NCBI RefSeq assembly: GCF_024347295.1
Contig: NZ_AP025458.1
Coordinates: forward strand, 2,976,001 to 3,040,000
Source of the DNA: Vibrio artabrorum
Lineage (GTDB): Bacteria; Pseudomonadota; Gammaproteobacteria; Enterobacterales; Vibrionaceae
Length of the DNA: 64,000 nt
Direction: 5' to 3'
Positions 41,460 to 55,620 of this stretch are shown piece by piece; position 1 is the stretch's first letter; the number at the start of each line of letters is the position of its first letter. Both the position numbers and the translations under genes were made by a program. The notes under the pieces were generated by a model. The model was not told the DNA's origin. It searched no databases and saw only the letters and a list, made by a program, of their open reading frames with translations.

Positions 41460-43250
41460 ATGCACAATATTACTGCTGAACGCGTTGCTGCAGTTCGAGC
41501 TTGGCTTGAAGTAAGCAACCTAGATGCTGTTATCATTCCACACGAAGACGAATATCTAGGTGAATACGTTCCAGCTCATAACGAGCGACTTCACTGGTTG
41601 ACAGGTTTCACTGGCTCTGCTGGTGCAGCCGTTATCACTCGAGAGAACGCTGCCATTTTTGTTGATGGTCGCTACACGGTTCAGGTTCGTAAGCAGGTAC
41701 CAGCAGAGTTATTTGAGTATCGCCACCTTATTGAAGAACCGGCTTTAGATTGGATCATCGATTCCCTAGCACAAGGCAGCAAAGTCGCATTCGACCCACG
41801 CATGCACACAGCAGCTTGGTTGAAAGGTGCGCAAACTAAACTGGCAGAGAAAGTTGAACTAATAACACTATCTTCAAATCCAATTGATGAGCTTTGGTCT
41901 GATCGCCCAGAGCCAGTAGTCTCTGATGTTCGCTTAATGGCAACAGATGCCGTAGGCCAATCAAGTGAAAGCAAACGCTCTGAGATTGCTGGCTTACTAA
42001 AAGCTAAAAGGGCTGATGCCGCTATTCTTACGGAACTCGATTCAATCTGTTGGTTGCTTAACATTCGTGGTTTGGACGTATCTCGCCTACCTGTTGTGTT
42101 ATCCAACGCGATCATTCACGCCGATGAAAGCATAGACTTCTTCCTAGACCCTGCTCGTATTCCTGCAGGCTTTGAAGCACACGTCGGTAAGGGTATTCGT
42201 GTATCTCACCCATCAGAGCTTGAAGCGCGTCTTCAATCTTTAGAAGGTAAAAATGTATCTGTCGATTCAGGTACGAGTAACGCTTGGTACACGCTGGTTC
42301 TACAAAATGCTGGTGCTCATGTTATTGAAGCAGCAGACCCATGCCTAATGCCAAAAGCGACCAAGAATGAAACTGAAATTGCCGGCATGAAAGCGTGTCA
42401 CATTCGTGATGGTGTTGCGATGGCGAAGTTCCTATCTTGGATTGACGCAGAAGTCGCGCAAGGTAACCTGCACAACGAAGCGGTACTAGCAGACAAAGTA
42501 CAATCATTCCGCGAGCAAGACCCAACGCTGATGGACCTTAGTTTTGATACAATTTCAGCAGCAGGCGGCAACGCAGCAATGTGTCACTACAACCACGAGA
42601 ACCAACCTGAACCGGGTCAATTAGAATTAAACACTCTGTACTTAGTCGATTCAGGCGGTCAATATTTAGATGGTACAACCGACATCACCCGTACTATCGC
42701 GATCGGCCAACCAAGCAACGAAATGATCCAGCAGTTTACTCTCGCACTGAAAGGTCACATCGGCATTGCACGTGCACGTTTCCCACAGGGTACTCGTGGT
42801 TTCCAGCTTGATACCCTAGCGCGTCAGCACTTATGGGCAGAAGGTTTCGACTACGACCACGGCACAGGTCACGGTGTTGGCCACTTCCTAAGTGTTCATG
42901 AAGGACCACAAAGCATCTCTAAGAAGCTAATCGACGTACCGCTTGTTGAAGGCATGGTGTTATCCAACGAGCCGGGTTACTACCGTGCTGATGAATTTGG
43001 TATTCGTATCGAAAACCTAGAGCTCGTGGTTGAGCTGCCAACTCAAGGTGACTTCTCAGTACTAACGTTTGAGTCACTAACACGCTGCCCTATCGATAAG
43101 CGCAACATCAACGTTGATCTACTGACACGACCTGAACTTGCATGGTTGAACGATTACCACCAGAAAGTATGGAACGATGTTAGCCCATTAGTTGAAGGTG
43201 ATACATTGGAATGGTTACGCCAATCAACCACTCCATTGGCTCACGCTTAA
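41460..43250 (+). CDS. Xaa-Pro aminopeptidase, M24B family
   Basis: 596 residues, longer than E. coli PepP (about 440) and matching the long, eukaryote-like aminopeptidase P type with two N-terminal creatinase-like domains followed by the M24 domain. Dimetal ligand segments: VDSGGQYLDGTTDITRT, GTGHGVGHFLSVHEGP, LSNEPGYY and IRIENLELV. It frees N-terminal residues before proline. The ATG follows AAGGATAAACACCG, with a terminator 67 bp past the stop. Confidence 0.93.
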   Translation: MHNITAERVAAVRAWLEVSNLDAVIIPHEDEYLGEYVPAHNERLHWLTGFTGSAGAAVITRENAAIFVDGRYTVQVRKQVPAELFEYRHLIEEPALDWIIDSLAQGSKVAFDPRMHTAAWLKGAQTKLAEKVELITLSSNPIDELWSDRPEPVVSDVRLMATDAVGQSSESKRSEIAGLLKAKRADAAILTELDSICWLLNIRGLDVSRLPVVLSNAIIHADESIDFFLDPARIPAGFEAHVGKGIRVSHPSELEARLQSLEGKNVSVDSGTSNAWYTLVLQNAGAHVIEAADPCLMPKATKNETEIAGMKACHIRDGVAMAKFLSWIDAEVAQGNLHNEAVLADKVQSFREQDPTLMDLSFDTISAAGGNAAMCHYNHENQPEPGQLELNTLYLVDSGGQYLDGTTDITRTIAIGQPSNEMIQQFTLALKGHIGIARARFPQGTRGFQLDTLARQHLWAEGFDYDHGTGHGVGHFLSVHEGPQSISKKLIDVPLVEGMVLSNEPGYYRADEFGIRIENLELVVELPTQGDFSVLTFESLTRCPIDKRNINVDLLTRPELAWLNDYHQKVWNDVSPLVEGDTLEWLRQSTTPLAHA

Positions 43251-43316
43251 CGCTTCACTAAGCTGTTAACTGAACCAAAATGAGCTTGCTAGGTTAATAA
43301 GTTAAATAGCAAATAG

Positions 43317-43346
43317 AAAAACGGCTACCCAAAGGTAGCCGTTTTT
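43317..43346. terminator. Bidirectional terminator between the aminopeptidase gene and thiH
   Basis: 13-bp perfect stem AAAAACGGCTACC / GGTAGCCGTTTTT (43317-43329 / 43334-43346), a 4-nt loop, and T runs on both strands. Confidence 0.9.
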
Positions 43347-43369
43347 ATTTGCCTGTATCATTACATCGA

Positions 43370-43385
43370 TGTTTCACGTGGAACA
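43370..43385 (-). other. parS site 2 (ParB binding), perfect
   Basis: TGTTTCACGTGGAACA on the plus strand, reverse complement of TGTTCCACGTGAAACA, the classical ParB site. Intergenic, between the bidirectional terminator and thiH. Confidence 0.9.
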
Positions 43386-43401
43386 TCAACCAATATGTTC
43401 G

Positions 43402-44529
43402 TTAGCCTGAGTAAGCGCTGTGCCAGTCTCGCCACACTGGGTCGAAACCTCTGTAACGAATCATAGCCTCAACAACAGCTGCACTTCTTTCATCACTGAT
43501 CTCGAATTGCTCGAGTTCTTCTTCATCCGAAGCATAGCCACCTGGTTGCGTTTTTGATGCAGCCGACATACTGGTGATACCTAACGGCAACACATTATCG
43601 CGGAACGTCGCTGACTCGCGAGTCGAAAGAGACAACTCAACCTCAGGGTTCAACAAGCGATACGCACAGATAAGTTGCACTAACTGCTTATCACTCATGA
43701 TCGACTTCGGCTGTAATCCACCACTAGAACTTCCCCCCTCACACGGACGAAGACGTGGAAATGAAATCGAGTAACGCGTTTGCCAGTAAGTACGTTCAAG
43801 ATAGTCTAAGTGAGCCGCTACGAAAAAGCAGTCCGTTCGCCAATCTTCTAAGCCAATCAAAGCACCAATCCCTATCTTATCAATACCCGCTTTTGCCAAA
43901 CGATCAGGGGTTTCAAGTCGATATTCAAAATCCATTTTATTGCCACGTAAGTGGTGTTCAGCATAAGTTCTTGGCTGATAAGTCTCTTGATAAACCATCA
44001 CAGCATCTAAGCCAAGGGTTTTAAGTTCCGCGTAGTCATCTTGATCAAGCGGCTGCACTTCCATCGCAAGATAGTTAAATTGTGCCTTAATATTCGGTAG
44101 CACTTCACGGAAGTACTTCATTCCGACCTTGGTTTCATGTTCACCAGTCACCAACAGTACACTATCAAACTTCATCTTTTTGATAGCCGCACTTTCAGCA
44201 TCGATTTCATCCAAAGTAAGTGTGCGACGCTTAATACGGTTCTCCATTGAGAAGCCGCAATACGTGCACGCGTTAGCGCACAGGTTTGAGAGGTACAATG
44301 GAATATACAACGACATTGTATTGCCGAATCGCTTGCGTGTGAGTGCCAATGATTGTTGTGCCATCTGCTCTAAATAAGGTTCTGCTGCCGGAGAGATAAG
44401 AGCCTTAAAGTCTTCTAAATTACGTTTAGGCTTACTCAGCGCACGCTCCACATCCGCCGCCGTTTTACTGAAGATGGACATACCAATGTCATCCCAGTTG
44501 AGCTGTTTAAATCGATCAACAAACGTCAT
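43402..44529 (-). CDS. thiH: 2-Iminoacetate synthase ThiH
   Basis: 375 residues. Radical-SAM tyrosine lyase that supplies dehydroglycine for the thiazole ring in thiamine synthesis. The [4Fe-4S] ligands are C84, C88 and C91 (CANACTYC, CX3CX2C), and FPRLRPCEGG is a conserved C-terminal segment. Last gene of thiCEFSGH, 7 bp after thiG. Confidence 0.96.
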   Translation of the reverse strand: MTFVDRFKQLNWDDIGMSIFSKTAADVERALSKPKRNLEDFKALISPAAEPYLEQMAQQSLALTRKRFGNTMSLYIPLYLSNLCANACTYCGFSMENRIKRRTLTLDEIDAESAAIKKMKFDSVLLVTGEHETKVGMKYFREVLPNIKAQFNYLAMEVQPLDQDDYAELKTLGLDAVMVYQETYQPRTYAEHHLRGNKMDFEYRLETPDRLAKAGIDKIGIGALIGLEDWRTDCFFVAAHLDYLERTYWQTRYSISFPRLRPCEGGSSSGGLQPKSIMSDKQLVQLICAYRLLNPEVELSLSTRESATFRDNVLPLGITSMSAASKTQPGGYASDEEELEQFEISDERSAAVVEAMIRYRGFDPVWRDWHSAYSG

Positions 44530-44536
44530 AGGGACA

Positions 44537-45301
44537 CTACTCGTCTAGAAATGAAGTTAGCGGGCTAGAAGCAACCGCGTGAGATACCTGACCAGCGAGA
44601 CCTGCGAGGTAAGCCATACGCCCAGCTTCAACGGCCAGTTTAAAGGCAATCGCCATGTCAACGGGTTGTTGAGAAGCCGCAATCGCAGTATTCACTAACA
44701 CGGCATCCGCGCCCATTTCCATAGCACGAGCAGCATGAGAAGGCGCACCAATCCCCGCGTCAACAATCACAGGGACGTTCGCTTGGTCGATAATGATCTC
44801 TAAGAAGTCAGCTGACGCGATTCCTTTATTAGAACCAATCGGTGCACCAAGCGGCATTACAGCAGCACAACCTGCCTCTTCTAGGCGCTTACACAATACA
44901 GGGTCGGCATGACAGTAAGGCAATACAACAAAGCCATCTTTAACCAGTTGCTCTGCCGCTTTTAATGTCTCTATTGGGTCTGGCATCAAGTACTTTGGAT
45001 CTGGGTGAATTTCCAGTTTGAGCCAATTTGTGCCTAGCGCTTCGCGAGCCAAATGTGCAGCAAAGATGGCATCCCTCGCGTTCTTCGCCCCAGAGGTATT
45101 GGGTAGCAAGTTCACGCCAGCATCAATGATCGGCTGTAAAATATCATCTTGCTCAGAGCGAATATCAACCCTCTTCAACGCCATGGTGGCAAGTTGAGAA
45201 CCGGAAGCTTCGATAGCACTCGCCATCAAGTGCTTATTCGCGAACTTACCCGTTCCAGTGAAGAGTCGAGATTGAAACGTTTTATCTGCGATAGTTAACA
45301 T
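44537..45301 (-). CDS. thiG: Thiazole synthase ThiG
   Basis: 254 residues. Builds the thiazole phosphate from deoxyxylulose-5-phosphate, ThiS-thiocarboxylate and dehydroglycine. K95 in [10 protein letters not shown] forms the Schiff base; [13 protein letters not shown] and [24 protein letters not shown] are the phosphate-binding loops. It begins 2 bp after thiS ends. Confidence 0.97.
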   Translation of the reverse strand: MLTIADKTFQSRLFTGTGKFANKHLMASAIEASGSQLATMALKRVDIRSEQDDILQPIIDAGVNLLPNTSGAKNARDAIFAAHLAREALGTNWLKLEIHPDPKYLMPDPIETLKAAEQLVKDGFVVLPYCHADPVLCKRLEEAGCAAVMPLGAPIGSNKGIASADFLEIIIDQANVPVIVDAGIGAPSHAARAMEMGADAVLVNTAIAASQQPVDMAIAFKLAVEAGRMAYLAGLAGQVSHAVASSPLTSFLDE

Positions 45302-45303
45302 GG

Positions 45304-45513
45304 TTAGCCTCCTGCAATGGCTTGGAAAAGAGAGATAGCATCGCCTTCATTGACGACCGTTTGTTGCCACTGACTACGCGGGACAACCGCATTATTGATA
45401 GCAAAGACACAACCTAGATCGGGCAATGAGAGCGCTTGGATGATATCCGCTAGAGACGACGATTGTGCAACCTGTTCTGGTTGCTCATTGATAGAGATCG
45501 TTATGTTGCTCAT
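45304..45513 (-). CDS. thiS: Sulfur carrier protein ThiS
   Basis: 69 residues, ubiquitin fold, ending in the Gly-Gly tail (AIAGG) that ThiF adenylates and that then receives sulfur as thiocarboxylate. The start codon overlaps the thiF stop by 4 bp. The protein has a very short spacing to thiG. Confidence 0.95.
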   Translation of the reverse strand: MSNITISINEQPEQVAQSSSLADIIQALSLPDLGCVFAINNAVVPRSQWQQTVVNEGDAISLFQAIAGG

Positions 45514-46292
45514 TGGGTTTCTTCTTCTAAATAGTTAACTGTAGATGTGCAGCAAACGGGGCATTCAATATCTTGAGTGACACATAAGTTTTGCCAGTTC
45601 ATCGTCTGACCATCAAACAGTTTGAGCTGATGTGTTGCAACCTGGAACTCGCCAGTACTAATACGTTGAATCGCTGCCAGTGCTTGGAGGTTGCCTATGG
45701 TGCCAACAACTGGGCCGATGATGCCGCTATCGCTACAACGTGTCGTTTTCGGATGATGACTGAAGGGGAACAAACAGTGATAACACCCTTTCTGCTTCTG
45801 ATAATCAAAGACAATAAACTGACCTTTCCAGCCGATTGCAGAACCAGAAATCAAAGGTTTATTACTGCCGAAACATGCTTGGTTAACCTGCTCGCGCGAC
45901 TCAAAGTTGTCAGTACAATCCAACACCAAATCAGCGAGCATCACCTCAAGCTCAAGTTGGCTTTGAGTCATTCGCTTATTGATGGTTCTGACTTGGCTTC
46001 GACCATTAAGCTCACTCAGTTGTTGCTTCAGAGCTTCGACCTTAGGCGAACCTAACTGGCTTTCCTTGAACGCAACTTGTCGTTGAAGGTTGGACGAATC
46101 CACACAGTCATCATCAACCAACACGATTTTTCCGACACCGGAAGCCGCAAGATAGAGAGCTGCTGCATTGCCTAAGCCACCACAACCAATGACCAACACA
46201 TGGCTATCTAATAGATTGCGTTGCCCTTGCTCACCCACTTCAGGCAGTGCGATTTGTCGTTGATAACGAATGAATTCGAAATCACTCAGCAT
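45510..46292 (-). CDS. thiF: ThiS adenylyltransferase ThiF
   Basis: 260 residues, E1-like. Nucleotide loop GCGGLGN (37-42); zinc knuckle pairs C170/C173 and C244/C247; the conserved sulfur-relay cysteine is C186 (E. coli C184). It activates ThiS. The first 11 bases overlap the thiE end. Confidence 0.96.
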   Translation of the reverse strand: MLSDFEFIRYQRQIALPEVGEQGQRNLLDSHVLVIGCGGLGNAAALYLAASGVGKIVLVDDDCVDSSNLQRQVAFKESQLGSPKVEALKQQLSELNGRSQVRTINKRMTQSQLELEVMLADLVLDCTDNFESREQVNQACFGSNKPLISGSAIGWKGQFIVFDYQKQKGCYHCLFPFSHHPKTTRCSDSGIIGPVVGTIGNLQALAAIQRISTGEFQVATHQLKLFDGQTMNWQNLCVTQDIECPVCCTSTVNYLEEETQ

Positions 46293-47573
46293 GACTTAGC
46301 TCCCGAGTTACCTCATTAGCAGGACCTGTAGAACTGTCAGCCATTAATGCTTCGAAGAACTCAATCACTTGTTTTGGGTCTTCGGCTAACGTAATCGCAC
46401 GTACAACAGCAAGGCTCGATACCCCACAACTCCACACCTGTGCAGCCGTCGACTGGTCAATTCCACCAATCGCAACCGTCGGATAACCGGTGAGTTCTTC
46501 TGTGTATGGGATAGTATCAATCAGCTGCTGATAGAGAGATAAACACACAAGCCCTTGAGGCTTCGATGGCATCTGCTTAGTGGTGGTTGGGAATATATGC
46601 CCCAGCGCAATATAGCTTGGGTTGATTTGCACAATACGTAGCAACTCGTAATAGCCATGAGTCGAGAGACCGATCTTAATACCAGCTTGACTCAGTTGAG
46701 ATAGGTTGGATTCTTCGATGTCCTCTTGCCCCAAATGAACACCAAAAGCATCATGCTTAAGTGCCAATTGCCAATAGTCATTGATAAAAACCTGTGCGTT
46801 GTGCTCTCTACCGAGTTCGATAGATCGTGCGATTTGTTGTTCTAAATCGGTTTGCTGCGAGTTCTTAATACGCAATTGAACGGTGTTGATTCCAAGCTTG
46901 AGCAGCCTTTCGATCCACTCGACATCATCAACTACTGGGTATAGTCCTAGGCTACTCTTACTCAGTTCAGGAAATGAAAGTGAGGTTCCTTGGTACGCCC
47001 AACCAACACTAATATCCAGTCGCTCGTCTTCTAGAACAGGAATAGGAAAGGTTTGGTAGTTTGCAGGCCATGTTCCACGTGAAACATTAGATGCTGAGCG
47101 AGCTAAAACCAGTGCATCTTCTAATGGGAACTCCAATGCCAACAAAGTAACTAACCAGGCAAAGTGGCCGTGATTATCTAACGCTTGATGAGCTGGATTT
47201 TCACTCTTGATAGCACGATTAGCATCTAGCTGTGACCAGATATCCAATACAGCTGAGTCATCCAAGACAGCGATATAGATGGTATTCGGAGTTTGTACCA
47301 AGGCATCGCGGACATCGGCTAGCGCCACTGAATGACTGTAATCAACGATATGATCAAGCTCACTTGAGCGACACTCCGCCAATGAATCAACATCATGAGC
47401 AAAGCCAATAGATAACGCCTGCTGATCATCAAGGATAGAGAAGTATTGAGTCGGGCTGACACCCAACTCAACTGCATCGGTTGCCAAGCCTTGTCGCTTA
47501 GCAACCAGCAGACAGCTTTGCACCTCTCCCGTTAGCTCAATATTTTGAGGTGGGATAAGAATCTTCACTGTCA

Positions 47574-47574
<1 letters not shown>
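46282..47574 (-). CDS. thiE: Thiamine-phosphate synthase ThiE with extra N-terminal domain
   Basis: 430 residues, about twice the usual 210. The C-terminal part (about 211-420) is a complete TPS barrel: GLYPVVDDVEWIERLLKLGINTVQLRIKN, FINDYWQLALKHDAFGVHLGQED, GLSTHGYYEL, HIFPTTTKQMPSKPQGL and VAIGGI. The N-terminal 200 residues end with ALEFPLEDALVLARSASNVSRGTWP, which resembles the tail of HMP-phosphate kinase ThiD, but the ATP-binding glycine motif is not seen. It may be a relic kinase domain. parS site 3 lies within this gene. Confidence 0.92.
47071..47086 (+). other. parS site 3 (ParB binding), perfect
   Basis: TGTTCCACGTGAAACA, the consensus ParB site, inside the thiE coding region, 3.7 kb from site 2. 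Confidence 0.9.
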
Positions 47575-49610
<2,036 letters not shown>

Positions 49611-49669
49611 TTACACATAAAGCGTATGACTGCTTGAATAAATAGCATCTAAAACTAAAAGTAATTTCT

Positions 49670-49768
49670 CTTGTTCCCTTCGCAGGTATTAGCCTGATCA
49701 GGTTCTACGGATCCCGCAATGCGGTCTCAGCTCGTACTCTAAACAACGTACTAAGCACTCCGACAAGT
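49670..49768 (-). promoter_or_regulatory. TPP riboswitch (THI element) of thiCEFSGH
   Basis: The minus strand holds the hallmark sequences in order: CGGAGTGC, GCTGAGA, GAACCTGATCAGG, TAATACCTGCGAAGGGAACAAG. ACTTGT pairs with ACAAGA to close P1. About 145 nt separate it from the thiC start. High thiamine pyrophosphate should switch off the operon; whether at transcription or translation I cannot tell. Confidence 0.95.
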
Positions 49769-49843
49769 GTTCTCATCAATCTAGATAAAAATAATGAGAA
49801 GTCGGAGTATAGATAAAGAACAACAAAAATGAAACATCAATGA

Positions 49844-49881
49844 CATATCACATTGCTTCATGATTAAAACAATGTGATATG
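49844..49881. repeat. 12-bp inverted repeat between clc and thi leader
   Basis: CATATCACATTG (49844-49855) and CAATGTGATATG (49870-49881) are perfect complements around a 14-nt loop. It sits just past the CLC gene stop and may end that transcript, but no clean T run follows on the minus strand. Confidence 0.6.
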
Positions 49882-49896
49882 ATCCCCGTGAAATCT

Positions 49897-51282
49897 CTAA
49901 TTTTTTTTAGTCAGCTTCTTACTTAATCTCTTAATATGTGATGCATTCAAATCTCGGTAAGAGCCTATTTTATTTAGACCATCATGGTCTCGACTATGAT
50001 CTAATGTTTTAGAAACAGCAACACGCTGAGAAGAGTAAATACCAGTATGCCCACTAAAGTAATAGGCGGTATAGCATGCTAGTGCAAAATATGGCAAATA
50101 AGTAGAACCGAACAACTCCACTCCCATGATTGTACAAGCTAATGGTGTATTGGTTGCTGCAGCAAAGACCGCTAAAAAGCCTAACGCAGCAAATAGATCG
50201 ACTGGAGCGCCCATAACCCAAGCTAAAAAGTTACCGAGTGTAGCCCCAACAAAGAATAAAGGTGTAACCTCTCCCCCCTTATAGCCAGCAGCCAACGTGA
50301 TCGCTGTTAGCACCAATTTTACTAACCAACTGTACCACTCAGCTCCTCCCGCTGAAAAAGCCGACGTGATACTCACCCCACCTTCTCTACTTGGGTAAAC
50401 ACCAAGACCAATGTAATCATAGTTTCCTAGTAAATGAGTAAGGCCGATAACCACTAAACCACCAGTAACAACTATTAAATATGGGTTCTTCAGCGTTGCA
50501 GAGAATAAATCTTTGAAACCATGCGTTAATTCACCAAACAAATACCCAGCTAACCCAAACCCAATAGCAGCAACAATTACTTTTGCCATAAGCAATAAAT
50601 CGATATCAATAGCATGACCAAATATGGTACTCACTTCCTTATAATCAATAAGGTAATGTGTATGATGTGCCCCCCAAGCAGTAGCAACTACGTTAGCAAG
50701 GATAGCAGCAAGTAAAGACGGAATAATGGCATTGAATTTAATTCGACCTATAAATAGAACTTCAAGAGCAAAAATGGCACCAGTGAAAGGAGTCCCGAAA
50801 ATGGATGAAAATCCAGCCGCAACGCCTGCGATAAGCATCATTCTTCGATCAACATCTGATAGTTTAAATATTTTTGCTAACCAATCTGTCGTCGCACCAC
50901 CAATCTGAACAGCTGTCCCTTCTCTGCCCGCAGACCCGCCGAACAAATGAGTAATGACAGTAGTAAATAAAACCAAAGGCCCCATACGTACAGGGACTCC
51001 ATCACCAGCTTGGTGAATCTCATCCATTATAAGGTTATTGCCACCCGCAGAGTTTTTACCCCAATTACGATAACTATAAACAATCAATAAACCTGCAATT
51101 GGCAGTAGATAAATAAGCCAGGGGGTATTAATACGACTTTCGGTTGCCTCAGATAGCAACCACAAGAAAAAGGCATTAAATGAACCAACAAGTAGAGCGA
51201 CAGGTACGATCAATAAAGACCAACGTAACACTTGATACAAGTTTTTAGGGTTTTGGTGGAGAGGGTGTGCCATATACTTCAT
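49897..51282 (-). CDS. CLC-type antiporter, fluoride (CLC-F) subgroup
   Basis: 461 residues with about 12 membrane segments. The CLC fold is clear, but the selectivity loops differ from chloride CLCs: GGNNLI (80-85) replaces GSGIP, GREGT (119-123, gating E121) replaces GREGP, and GGEVTP (336-341) replaces GxFxP. These are features of the CLC-F fluoride/proton antiporters that protect cells from fluoride. I assign CLC-F on these motifs; annotation as ClcA chloride channel is the alternative. ATG 51273 (MAHPLHQN) is another possible start. Confidence 0.85.
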   Translation of the reverse strand: MKYMAHPLHQNPKNLYQVLRWSLLIVPVALLVGSFNAFFLWLLSEATESRINTPWLIYLLPIAGLLIVYSYRNWGKNSAGGNNLIMDEIHQAGDGVPVRMGPLVLFTTVITHLFGGSAGREGTAVQIGGATTDWLAKIFKLSDVDRRMMLIAGVAAGFSSIFGTPFTGAIFALEVLFIGRIKFNAIIPSLLAAILANVVATAWGAHHTHYLIDYKEVSTIFGHAIDIDLLLMAKVIVAAIGFGLAGYLFGELTHGFKDLFSATLKNPYLIVVTGGLVVIGLTHLLGNYDYIGLGVYPSREGGVSITSAFSAGGAEWYSWLVKLVLTAITLAAGYKGGEVTPLFFVGATLGNFLAWVMGAPVDLFAALGFLAVFAAATNTPLACTIMGVELFGSTYLPYFALACYTAYYFSGHTGIYSSQRVAVSKTLDHSRDHDGLNKIGSYRDLNASHIKRLSKKLTKKN

Positions 51283-51532
51283 CTTTTAACATTAGTTAAT
51301 CAAAAGGATAGACAATCTAGGAGGGAATAATAAAACTTTCAGCCCTACTATAGACAGATCTATCCCGAAATAATCAGTAATACTGATCAAGGACAGCGTT
51401 ATAGTAGGAATCATTATCTCTAAGTAGAGCGGTTAAGGTGGAAATCCATCACCTGTACTATTATTTTTTGAGTACCGCAAGATGTTACTCTCAGTTGAGA
51501 GCAAGGTCAATAGTCGCAAAATATCAAAACGT
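51283..51532. promoter_or_regulatory. Structured leader of the CLC-F gene, no coding content
   Basis: Between the CLC gene and the tRNA region I see no gene. The minus-strand leader has a nested arrangement: outer repeat CCTACTATA (51344-51352) with TATAGTAGG (51400-51408), and an inner palindrome ATCAGTA-A-TACTGAT (51373-51387). The crcB fluoride riboswitch consensus was looked for and not recognised. The repeats could form an RNA leader or a protein operator. Confidence 0.4.
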
Positions 51533-51561
51533 AAAAGCTCTAGCCTTTCGACTAGAGCCTT
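51533..51561 (-). terminator. Second terminator, behind the tRNA-Trp pseudogene
   Basis: GCTCTAG / CTAGAGC stem (51537-51543 / 51552-51558) with TTTT on the minus strand, placed after the pseudogene just as the working terminator sits after tRNA-Ser. Confidence 0.55.
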
Positions 51562-51566
51562 AAATA

Positions 51567-51643
51567 TGGCATGAGTGAAGAGGTTCGAACTCCCACACGC
51601 GCTGCTTTCGAATCCGCAGCTCTGCCAATGGGAGCTACCCCAT
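51567..51643 (-). pseudogene. Degenerate tRNA-Trp-like gene
   Basis: The minus strand reads ATGGGGTAGCTCCCATTGG...GTGGGAGTTCGAACCTC...GCCA, which aligns along most of its length with tRNA-Trp (D-arm TAGTTCCAATTGG, anticodon arm CGGTCTCCAAAACCG, T-arm GGGAGTTCGAGTCTC, GCCA end). The anticodon CCA reads CGA here, the acceptor keeps only five pairs, and the anticodon stem mismatches. It lies beyond the tRNA-Ser terminator. It is probably a dead tRNA; E. coli rrnC also ends in tRNA-Asp, tRNA-Trp. Confidence 0.6.
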
Positions 51644-51672
51644 AAAACGGTTTTTACTGCTTCAGGTATGAA

Positions 51673-51702
51673 AAAAGCCCGCTGATTTCTCAGCGGGCTT
51701 TT
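51673..51702 (-). terminator. Terminator of rRNA operon 2
   Basis: 13-bp perfect stem AAAAGCCCGCTGA / TCAGCGGGCTTTT (51673-51685 / 51690-51702) just past tRNA-Ser, with a T run on the minus strand. Confidence 0.92.
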
Positions 51703-51708
51703 CAATGG

Positions 51709-51799
51709 TGGTGGAGGGATAGGGATTTGAACCCTAGAACCGCTATTAACGGTTGCCGGTTTTCAAGACCGGTGCTTTCGACCACTCAGCCATCCCTCC
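51709..51799 (-). tRNA. tRNA-Ser (anticodon TGA)
   Basis: 91 nt with CCA, long variable arm (CAACCGTTAATAGCGGTT) typical of class II tRNAs, acceptor GGAGGGA/TCCCTCC, anticodon loop CTTGAAA. Last functional gene of rRNA operon 2. Confidence 0.96.
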
Positions 51800-51904
51800 A
51801 ACAAATTGTCGTCAACAGATTTGTGCACTGTTGAGGTTGTTACTTGCTATGCAAATAACGAAGTTTTTTTGTCTTCACTTTTAAAAAGTGAAAATAAATT
51901 TGGA

Positions 51905-52022
51905 GCCTGGCGATGTCCTACTCTCACATGGGGAAGCCCCACACTACCATCGGCGCTATTGTGTTTCACTTCTGAGTTCGGCATGGAATCAGGTGGGTCC
52001 ACAATGCTATGGTCGCCAAGCA
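51905..52022 (-). rRNA. rrf: 5S ribosomal RNA (operon 2)
   Basis: About 118 nt, TGCTTGGCGACCATAGC to GACATCGCCAGGC, identical in sequence to the operon 1 copy as far as I can see. Confidence 0.95.
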
Positions 52023-52145
52023 AATTGGGTTAATTGACGCCTACGCGACAATTAATAATTCGGAAAGCTATAATCTAAAAGTTTCTCTTCAAACGCATTC
52101 AAGGTCTGTCTTTCTATTGAGTCCACAAAACCCCTTGGGTGTTGT

Positions 52146-55039
<2,894 letters not shown>

Positions 55040-55441
55040 ATACAACCCGAAAGGGTCTTGTGTATGATACAAATTTGCCTTCACTTTTAAAAAGTGAAGA
55101 CAAAAAGCAACCAAGGTTTTTGGTTGTCATTAAGAAGGGTTAATTCTCAATGACTGTTTGCCGGACTCAATTGTGATTCAAACAAGTTTGAATCGAATAC
55201 AAGACACTTGAATGTGTTTGTTGTGTTTATCTAATGAAAGATAAACATTGAGAACTTTTAAATTTGATTGAATTACTCGTAAGTAATCAATCAGTCAGCT
55301 TTCCAAATTGTTAAAGAGCATGAGATTTTAAGAACCAATGTTCTAAAATTCACATTTTCTAAAGATTCTCACCGTCAAAGACTCCAACCAACAACAAAAG
55401 AAGTGGTTTGGATATGATGATAACCAAGAATATTTAGAGAA

Positions 55442-55517
55442 TGGTGGGCGATACCGGGCTCGAACCAGTGACCCCCTGCTTGTAAGGCAGGTGCTCTCCC
55501 AACTGAGCTAATCGCCC
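55442..55517 (-). tRNA. tRNA-Val (anticodon TAC)
   Basis: 76 nt, acceptor GGGCGAT/ATCGCCC, D-arm AGCTCAGTTGGGAGAGC, anticodon arm CTGCCTTACAAGCAG with TAC, CCA encoded. In the spacer of rRNA operon 2. Confidence 0.96.
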
Positions 55518-55542
55518 CAAATTTTATTTCCTTGGGAGGAAA

Positions 55543-55618
55543 TGGTGGGTCGTGCAGGATTCGAACCTGCGACCAATTGATTAAAAGTCAACTGCTCTAC
55601 CAACTGAGCTAACGACCC
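55543..55618 (-). tRNA. tRNA-Lys (anticodon TTT)
   Basis: 76 nt, acceptor GGGTCGT/ACGACCC, anticodon arm TTGACTTTTAATCAA with TTT, T-arm CGCAGGTTCGAATCCTGC, CCA encoded. Confidence 0.97.
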
Positions 55619-55620
55619 AA

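Noticed and set aside
49897..51282. Naming the CLC protein ClcA, a chloride channel
   Set aside because: The selectivity loops (GGNNLI, GREGT, GGEVTP) fit the fluoride subgroup instead.
51283..51430. Fluoride (crcB) riboswitch upstream of the CLC-F gene
   Set aside because: I looked for the conserved GGNGAUG and CUGAUGA-type segments in the leader and did not find them; only unrelated inverted repeats are there.
51433..51705. 90-codon minus-strand frame downstream of tRNA-Ser
   Set aside because: It overlaps the terminator, the tRNA-Trp pseudogene and a second terminator.
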